This document shows positions 63,981 to 64,000 of a stretch of 64,000 nucleotides of DNA, piece by piece (within the stretch, counting starts at the first letter, position 1; every line of letters begins with the position of its first letter). Below the pieces are notes generated by a model. That model was given only the letters and a program-made list of their open reading frames with translations, was not told where the DNA came from and ran no database searches. The stretch is taken from NCBI RefSeq assembly GCF_900324465.2, contig NC_046618.1:5642001-5706000 (forward strand), written 5' to 3'. Source of the stretch: Anabas testudineus. Lineage: Eukaryota; Chordata; Actinopteri; Anabantiformes; Anabantidae. The translations under genes and the position numbers were made by a program.

Positions 63981-64000
63981 CTAAAAAAAAAAAAAACACA

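Overview
This is a teleost (probably percomorph) nuclear genome window. The evidence is spliced genes with GT-AG introns, vertebrate-only families (beta-crystallins, paxillin, KIAA1671), fish-type tRNA-derived SINEs, CA microsatellites and poly(A) signals. There are no operons, no bacterial signals, and I recognised no viral fossils. All gene identities come from reading conserved protein motifs by eye; no database search was run.

Layout, left to right. All eight protein-coding genes lie on the minus strand, so each is read from high to low coordinate. (1) rnf181, 1377-2361, a small RING-H2 ubiquitin ligase. (2) pxn (paxillin, probably pxna), 5108-20501, with a ~9 kb first intron and three large optional phase-0 exons between LD4 and LD5. 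(3) ctu1, 21897-23084, the tRNA wobble-uridine thiolase. (4) crybb2, 24385-25628, and (5) crybb3, 28789-30208, two lens beta-crystallins with identical internal exon sizes. (6) A KIAA1671 orthologue, 33232-50533 (5' untranslated exons to ~54000), a long disordered protein with an E/R/K/Q helix and a tankyrase-binding-type C-terminus. Two of its exons each carry a one-base reading-frame problem. (7) rnf10, 55702-62088, a RING-finger protein in 17 coding exons. (8) pop5, 63214 to beyond the window edge, an RNase P/MRP subunit whose 5' end is missing.

The genes do not form one pathway. Two sets are neighbours in human as well: CRYBB2-CRYBB3-KIAA1671 (22q11) and PXN-RNF10-POP5 (12q24). The fish window interleaves them, which fits the recognised ancestral linkage of those human segments. 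rnf181 and ctu1, which lie elsewhere in human, have been added.

The most interesting items are the ~660-codon optional insert in paxillin (with an LD-like motif, TMTP repeats, a polyproline run and a probable GC donor), the two frame conflicts and internal duplications in KIAA1671, its alternative first exon, and a Pro/Asp/Gly/Ala-rich C-terminal tail on crybb3. I found no self-contained undescribed system. The paxillin insert is the best candidate for under-described biology.
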